Shown here one piece after another: positions 57,270-64,000 of a DNA stretch of 64,000 nucleotides. This DNA comes from Epiperipatus broadwayi (taxonomy: Eukaryota > Onychophora > Udeonychophora > Euonychophora > Peripatidae). The notes beneath the pieces are model-generated. The model was not told the DNA's origin. It searched no databases and worked only from the letters and a program-made list of their open reading frames with translations. The stretch lies in assembly GCA_028023455.1 (NCBI GenBank), contig JAQFVV010000013.1, forward strand, positions 6,216,811 through 6,280,810, in the 5' to 3' direction. Every line of letters starts with the position of its first letter. Position 1 is the stretch's first letter. Both the position numbers and the translations under genes were made by a program.

Positions 57270-60200
57270 TTCTTAAAGTAAAGTATGCTATTAAAAATAG
57301 CTAAGTGATTATAGACGCTCTTAAAATCGTTTTAAAATTATAAGAGAGTAGTTTTTTAAAAATAATTTATAAAAGTTACCGATGAATATGCAGTGTTAAT
57401 TTATTATAGTTCCCTATTGATCGTTTCCTATTAATGCTCAATTTACTATCAAATAATCATGAGGACATCATATAAGGATAAAATGTATTGGAGACTTTAT
57501 ACTGAAAATTTAACAAACGCTGGATTGACTAGCAGAGTTATTAGATGCTTAAAAATAATACGTTGGACTTTGTATAAATTTAAAAGCTAATGGTAGTTAA
57601 TTTTTATAAAATAGATATTTAAAAAAATGAGAAATACTTCTTTATGAAGCAAGTATTTGTAAATTCTAAATTTAAATATATATCTTGGTAAAGATATAAT
57701 ATATAACAGTAATTGTATAAATATTTGCCTTGTTAAGTCTTTATGGTTTAAAAGACTAAATTCTGACAATTTTAAAAAGGCAAATAAATTGGAGATTTAA
57801 TAAGTAAAGAAATACCTGTATAAAAATTATTATATTATTAAAGTCTAAACGCTGGTCGTACAAAAGACTTTAAAAATAAACTTACCTAAATATCTGTTAC
57901 GGAATGCGCAAATCAACTCTACATGGATATCCAAATCAATTAAAAATAATTAAATCAGAACTTTGTAAATTATAGACTAATTCTAAAAATAATAACTTTT
58001 AAATAATATTTTTTTTCTTTAAAAGAAGTGAACCTGGATCCATAAACTATTTTAATTTTATTTTTGTTTTCTGATGGAACTGACTTTTATTTTTATTTAT
58101 TTTTAAAAAAAAAAGAACGTTTTCATTTTTGTCATAAAAACTTTTAAAGAACACGTGATGTACCGGAAAAGGAAGTAATGTTTAGTGAAAATTTGTGCCT
58201 AGGAAAAAGAACAATGACAACTGGATGAAAACACCGTTGGATGTTATGTAATATGTTTTATTTATTAACTAACATAAATATTTCATTAATTATTGATTTA
58301 TTAAAGATAGGAAAGGTACATTTACATTTTTTTTTTAAAATAATAACTAAATACTAATATAACTTTTTATTGCATAAAGTTTATTTTATAATTATACAAC
58401 ACGTAATATTTTAAAGAATAATTGTTGAGTGTAAATGTGAAATTATTTTGTAAAACTGGAATCCTGGAGGACATCGTGACGGACTGTACATTGAAGTATT
58501 ATTTATGGTAAAATTGTGTAATAATAATAATAATTTGATGTATTTACTATGTTTTCTTTAGATCAACCAAATGTTATATGATTATTGAATGAATGTATTA
58601 ATGTTTAAATAATATACACGCACAAGACTAATAATAGCAGTTTTATTTTAATATGCATATTTTAAATTGATGATATAAATTTAGTACAACGTAATATGAT
58701 ACCCTAGAAATAATTATATGATTCTTTCGTGAATGAATTTCAATGTTTCTGTTCCAATATTAGAAATCAGATTTATTATACTAGTGTAAGTTATTTTTTT
58801 TTTCTTTTAAAGTTAGTAAGAAGTATATAAGGTCTATATTTTATTTTATTTTTATTAGATGAGTTACGTTAATTTTACATAGAAATTTATATTTTTGATT
58901 GAAGGCTTATTGTAAATAGATGATGAGGTATAGGAGAGTTTGGATCGTTATTATTTTTTGTTTTAAAATTGGTCATTTGTTTTACTGAAATTAAATAGGG
59001 TTAAAATGACTTTTGTAGGTAGTAGTTTTATAAAGGAATAGGAATAATAAGTAAAGAAAAGTAATGATTTAAAATGGCAAAGAATCATAGAATTTTGTTT
59101 AACATTATACTTTATAAAAGTTGAAATTATTGAATAATTTTAAAATATTATTTTTTTTAAAAAAAGTACATATACGTATTGCATATTTTAATAAGACATG
59201 TAGTATGACATTATATCGGAATGAAATAAACAGTGATAGTCAATAATTGTTATTATACTACAAAGTTATATCAGTTGATACATTAATTAATATTTGAGTC
59301 ATACTGATAATAAATGTAATACAGCCTTATACATTATAATATAAATAATAGTAGGACTTAAGTGAAATAGCATTTAAATTATTAAAGTTTGTTTATTTAC
59401 ATACATGCTACATGAATGATATCTTACATAAAATCTTTTCTTATATTAATTGATAATAAGTAATGTTTATGTAAATTAAAGTCATAAACTTAATTGAATT
59501 TTATTAATAAAACATTTTCTGAAATGTATAAATTATCTACTTATAGTTATGGAAATAATAACAGTGTAAAAATCTTGTATTATTATTTTTCTTATTTTTT
59601 ATTTTCTTTAGTTCCATTTAAATGTAAATAGTGTAAATAAATTATTTGTTAAAGTTAATGTAAATAAATTTGTTAAGTTGTTTAAAAGATGTGTTGAATT
59701 CATTATTTTACACCACAGCATTTGACAACAGATAATTTGAATAAACATAATATTTGCACAATATGAATTTATTATTTTATTATTTGAGAAAGAAACACAA
59801 TATTTTCTTAATATAATTTATAGAAATTGATTGACATTAACATATGATATTACAATGGTCATAAAATAATTATAATGCACAATATAAAAGTATAAGATTA
59901 TTTATTGCCACAAATTGTTGAATTATAAGATTTTGGTTTATTTTAAAATTAAGATACTATATGGAAATGAAAGACATGCGTATGATTTATTTATTTTCTT
60001 AATGATTAAAAGTATAACCCAATAGATAAGATTAAGATATACCCTAAAGATTATTATTGTTAGTGATTATTATTAGAATAAGTTAGGTGTATTTAGGTTT
60101 GATATTAAATCCCTTATCATTCCTATCTACATGAATTATTATTACTTTAAGATAATTAGAAGAACCTGAGATCATTTTAATTATATTTCCTTAACAATAG

Positions 60201-60300
60201 ATTGAGATTTATTTATCTATTATTATTAAAGATAGTTCATTTATAAAAGTCATAAGAGTGCTGTAGAGTTAGTAATGAGATAATAAAGAAGTAATAGTAT
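57270..60300. other. AT-rich stretch without recognised features
   Basis: CACGTG occurs near 58152 (an E-box) with ACCGGAAAAGGAAG after it, an ETS-like site. Such short sites are not strong evidence. No gene or repeat supported. Confidence 0.4.
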
Positions 60301-60308
60301 TCTTATGC

Positions 60309-60345
60309 CATTGAGACAGTGTCTTGGAAAGACATTGACTCAATG
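60309..60345. repeat. Short imperfect hairpin
   Basis: CATTGAGACAGTGTCTT and AAGACATTGACTCAATG pair at 15 of 17 positions around a three-base loop. Function unknown. Confidence 0.6.
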
Positions 60346-60558
60346 TAAATCTGATTACCAATTGTAACTTCACTTCACAGTCTCATGATTTTAATTAAAT
60401 ACTTATTTAATTAGTACATTATATTGAACTATATTAATCTGATAAGTTATAATATTATAAAAATATATTAAAGATAATTGTACATATTTTAGCCGAGCAT
60501 AATGATTTGATTGAGCTAGTCATATTTTAAATTATATCATATATCGAGAAGTGAGGGT

Positions 60559-60560
<2 letters not shown>

Positions 60561-60597
<37 letters not shown>

Positions 60598-60659
60598 CAG
60601 ATATAACTATTATTTCTATATATTTATATATATATATATATATATAAGAAATAATAGTT
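60561..60659. repeat. TA microsatellite and inverted repeat
   Basis: A (TA)n run at about 60561-60595 is followed by AACTATTATTTCT (60605-60617) and its inverse AGAAATAATAGTT (60647-60659) around another TA run. Confidence 0.85.
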
Positions 60660-61014
60660 TGTACAAAGGACCAAAGAATAATATGCCATTTAAGTTGCTA
60701 TATATCTGATATCTATACTTTTGTACATAATTTATGTAATAAATCAAATTTTGTTTTTCTTCATTATTTCTCAAGTTATATTTTTATTACTTACCTTTTG
60801 ATGCTTGCTCATCATAGAGCATACTCATCCAAATACAATTGTTCCTGGTAGAATCCCAACTAGTAGCAAGATAATTTCCTCTAGATATACAAGTGTTTCT
60901 ATTAAATAAGTGCTGTTTGTCAATGCCAAACAAATAGCGTTCCAAAATAGAAATAATATATTTTCTACAGCATATCTGTTTAAACACATAACATTTATAA
61001 ATTATTATTTTTAA

Positions 61015-61162
<148 letters not shown>

Positions 61163-61592
61163 TTAAACATTTTAAAATAAATATTATTTTAAAGAAAATA
61201 ATTTATATATATTAATTAATGTTAAAAGTCACATTTTAATAAAATAAACTTTTATGTTTTTTATAAAATAATTATTTTAATATTGACAATATTATTTACA
61301 TTTTTAATGCTTTTTTTAGATGTTTAATCTACACACACACTCACAAATAAATATGCACAATTATATTTCCAATAAAACAGTTTCTAAAAGGTTATTAAGA
61401 AATAGAAATATTAAAAAATAATTCCTGTATTAATAGTTTTTCTTATTAATATGAAGACATTTAAAAAATGTATGTTTAGAAATATGACATGTTAACATGT
61501 TAAAATAAATCGCTATTATAAAGAATCAATAGCTTATCCGGATTAGGCAAGTTCTTACTTCTAAATGCTTTCTTCTAGGATACTCGTTACAT

Positions 61593-62044
61593 TCAATTTT
61601 GATCATTTTTTAATAAGTCATAAAAGATTCTTGATACATTCATTTCCTTCAGAAAATCTTTAAAAAACAATCCCAGAAAAAAATATAATTGCATTACGTT
61701 TGAGAGTGTTGGAAGATCCTTTCTGAAGATATTTTTTTTCTTTTTGAAATTATGTATTTCCAAAAATTTATATCTCATGTATTTCATAAATATTTACTAA
61801 GTTAAACTTGTCTTCAAATTTATCTATTTTCTCATAAATATCCTATTGTTTTCAAATCTTCAACCCATTTATTAAACTGTGATTCTGATTTTTCCATAAT
61901 CAAAATATTGCAGAATATGTAACCAGGATTCCTGATTAATTTTTTGTAGCAGTAAATATATCTTGATTTGAAATATATTAAACCTATTGGTGATGCTATG
62001 CAATAAGAGACAGCATTTGAGAGCGCAATAAAAGTAGTCAGCAT
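61593..62044 (-). pseudogene. Possible decayed coding sequence, unassigned
   Basis: Two minus-strand frames follow each other. One (62044-61832) reads IGLIYFKSRYIYCYKKLI and FNKWVEDLKTIGYL, the other (61787-61593) reads KEMNVSRIFYDLL. The linking stretch reads KFEDKFNLVNIYEIHE in between. The style (W-DL then F-L-N-Y) recalls the post-RT part of L1/Tx1-like LINEs, but no catalytic motif is present, so the identity is open. Confidence 0.3.
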
Positions 62045-62049
62045 TAAAG

Positions 62050-62990
62050 TATTGGCTGATTCAGTATTGGCTAAAATCTATTAAGGGATTGATTTCTAAT
62101 CAAGTTTTGCAAAATGAGCACACTTTTATAATATTTTCTGGCACTTTTTCATTGAATAATTATCACTTTTTACATTTATTTTGATAATAACCTGATAACT
62201 AGCATATAAATGAATATTATTGTCTAGTTTAATGATAGACATGACAGATATCATCATTTATATTTTTTATTGGAAATAATACTCCTGTCTTCATTTTGCT
62301 ATGTAAAGTATCTACAGACTATTTCACTGGGATTTATGCAATTGACATAACATTATACTTAAACATTATTCTCATTGATAATGGTGATAAACGTCTTTGC
62401 CCAGTTTTAAATATTTAAAAAATTAGTATATAATTTCACTTTAATTATAATTTTTTAAATTAAAATTAAGAAAATATCTAGTGACTTAAAACTTTGTAAA
62501 TGTAATATAAGTATTCTTGATCATATAAAATAGTGTATCATTCAATTTTAGCAATTCTTTCAATAATCAATAAGTCTAAATGCTTTTTCATTATTCTTGA
62601 GATCTTTAAATTGCTTCTTTTTATTTTTGGGACACTTTTTTAAACATTAGATACTCATATATATTTTTTTGACATGAGATTATCAAGAATCATTATGAGA
62701 ATACTATTAAATAAAGAGAGTCTTATCAAGATTTAATGAAATAAATTGATCTCTGCTCTCTTGATTCATATTGATGTTTTTTTAAAGAGTCCTTTTATAT
62801 TTTGAATTAACTCTGATTCCTCATTATCCTGTCTTGAATGATAATCTCTAGTCACATCACTTATGCAGTTGCAGATGTCATAATTTTTTTTAGATCATGT
62901 ATAATATTTTAACATGCCATTAAGTTAACATCACATAACCAATAATTATTCTTTCTTTATTATTGTGATTAAGTCAAATAAATTTTCTAC
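62050..62990. other. AT-rich stretch without recognised features
   Basis: No supported feature. Confidence 0.5.
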
Positions 62991-62995
62991 TTGGG

Positions 62996-62998
<3 letters not shown>

Positions 62999-63077
<79 letters not shown>
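62999..63077. repeat. (TA)n microsatellite, about 39 units
   Basis: An uninterrupted TA run of nearly 80 bp, the longest in the window. Confidence 0.97.
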
Positions 63078-63079
<2 letters not shown>

Positions 63080-63597
63080 TAGGTTGTTGTGTGTGTAGTG
63101 CAATTGTCCTCAAAGCTATGTATTGTTACTAAATAGATAAATAAGAAAGAACGAGCTTAGTGTTTTCAAAGGGTCCAGCCTTTATTACTGGAAGGCTATA
63201 TTCTCTTTAATGAGGAGGGGGCGATTTTTGAAAGAAGTACCAAGAAAGATGCTTAGTTTGGCATTCTTAAACTTCCATGTCTCTTCTAGAATCGAAAGTA
63301 AATGTTTTCTAAATGCATTCTTGTAAATGAGATCAAGTTCAGCCAACAATTGCTAAATCAGCAGTCATCATCCATATCTAAAAGCAACTGTTGCAGCCAA
63401 AGTATCTCCAAAAAATTGCTATAGACATACACTTTAGACATATCACAAAGTATTGTATTATATTATACAATATTTTTTTTTTGATCTGATGTATTTTATC
63501 AAATTGAAGGTGAAACATAATGATGGTATAGAATCTCCCAATTTTTTTCATTATTACATTTTAAATATATTAAATTTAAGCGTAAACAGATAATATT

Positions 63598-63675
63598 ATA
63601 ATAACGTGAAAGCTAAACACCTTCAAACACCTTAAAGCGTATCTGTTTGAAGGTGTTTAGCTTTCACGTTATTAT
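63598..63675. repeat. Perfect 32-bp inverted repeat with 14-bp loop
   Basis: Arms 63598-63629 and 63644-63675 are exact inverses (GTGAAAGCTAAACACC and so on), around CCTTAAAGCGTATC. The arm is less AT-rich than the flanks. It could be the remains of a small MITE reduced to its ends or a small-RNA hairpin. Perfect pairing in such worn DNA implies youth or constraint. Confidence 0.9.
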
Positions 63676-64000
63676 TATTACATTTTATAAAAATTTTCTA
63701 AAGAGAATTTTAACAAGAGATTAGCTAACTTTTTGACTTTTGTCATAACTCAATAAAAACAATGATAGCACTCTAATCTGATAACTTACTATTCTATATA
63801 GATATCTTAGAAACTATTCTCTATGGACCAATAATGTGGTAATTGGAATCACTGACATTAAATTTTGAAATACACGATTGTTCAATCAATGCCATAATTA
63901 TATAAAAAACACAAAAATTGTAAACTATAGTTTTACTTCATGTAGGAGTGCATGGATAATAAATATTGATTATTTAACATTGTTTGTAATAGCTCTTTTT

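Noticed and set aside
58150-58180. E-box and ETS-like sites
   Set aside because: Such short motifs occur by chance, and there is no supporting gene start nearby.

Overview
The window is very AT-rich eukaryotic DNA, roughly a quarter G+C by eye. I see no intact host gene in it. It holds decayed non-LTR retrotransposons, Penelope-like elements, a tRNA-derived short repeat, TA and AAT microsatellites, and many fold-back repeats. This mix (RTE/BovB-type LINEs, GIY-YIG Penelope elements, tRNA-derived SINEs) fits an invertebrate animal. A mollusc, annelid, flatworm, chelicerate or cnidarian are all possible, and the sequence alone does not decide.

Layout. 1-360: end of a Penelope-like reverse transcriptase. 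1137-1698: fold-back repeat A1. 2400-4920: two long non-coding blocks, each with a diverged partner elsewhere (53060-53620 and 8340-9850). 4920-6480: RTE remnant. 6570-8340: repeat A2 and the family B array. 11987-12239: palindromic MITE. 13990-14880: decayed coding stretch. 16003-16195: tRNA-like repeat with a hammerhead-like core. 17581-17627: possible micro-exon. 17757-20300: two RTE copies. 24590-26625 and 28985-30580: two copies of one LINE family on the minus strand. 34463-35805: repeat A3 and a Penelope element with its GIY-YIG domain. 37081-37790: hammerhead-like motif and a second tRNA-like repeat. 40380-40890: RTE 3' end. 42655-44520: family C array. 46170-46252: tRNA-like gene or pseudogene. 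47230-48040: LINE 3' end. 51797-52667: repeats A4 and A5. 54260-59000: a region with more CpG, a GC-richer block and a possible core promoter. 56-63.7 kb: microsatellites and near-perfect hairpins.

Main discovery. Fold-back families A, B and C look at first like unrelated MITEs, but they share one conserved internal segment, and that segment has the layout of a type I hammerhead ribozyme. The order is stem I, CUGANGA, a short stem II with a CAYAA-like or CACAA loop, GAAA, a very short self-complementary stem III, GUC, and the other strand of stem I. In families B and C the units stand in tandem with a period of about 417-429 bp, and then flip into inverted copies. This is the arrangement expected of retrozymes, which are non-autonomous elements copied through self-cleaved, often circular RNA. 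A tRNA-like repeat at 16.0 kb carries a separate hammerhead core. The window also has Penelope and LINE reverse transcriptases, which could have mobilised such RNAs. Most copies carry core mutations; the A2 copy keeps the full core.
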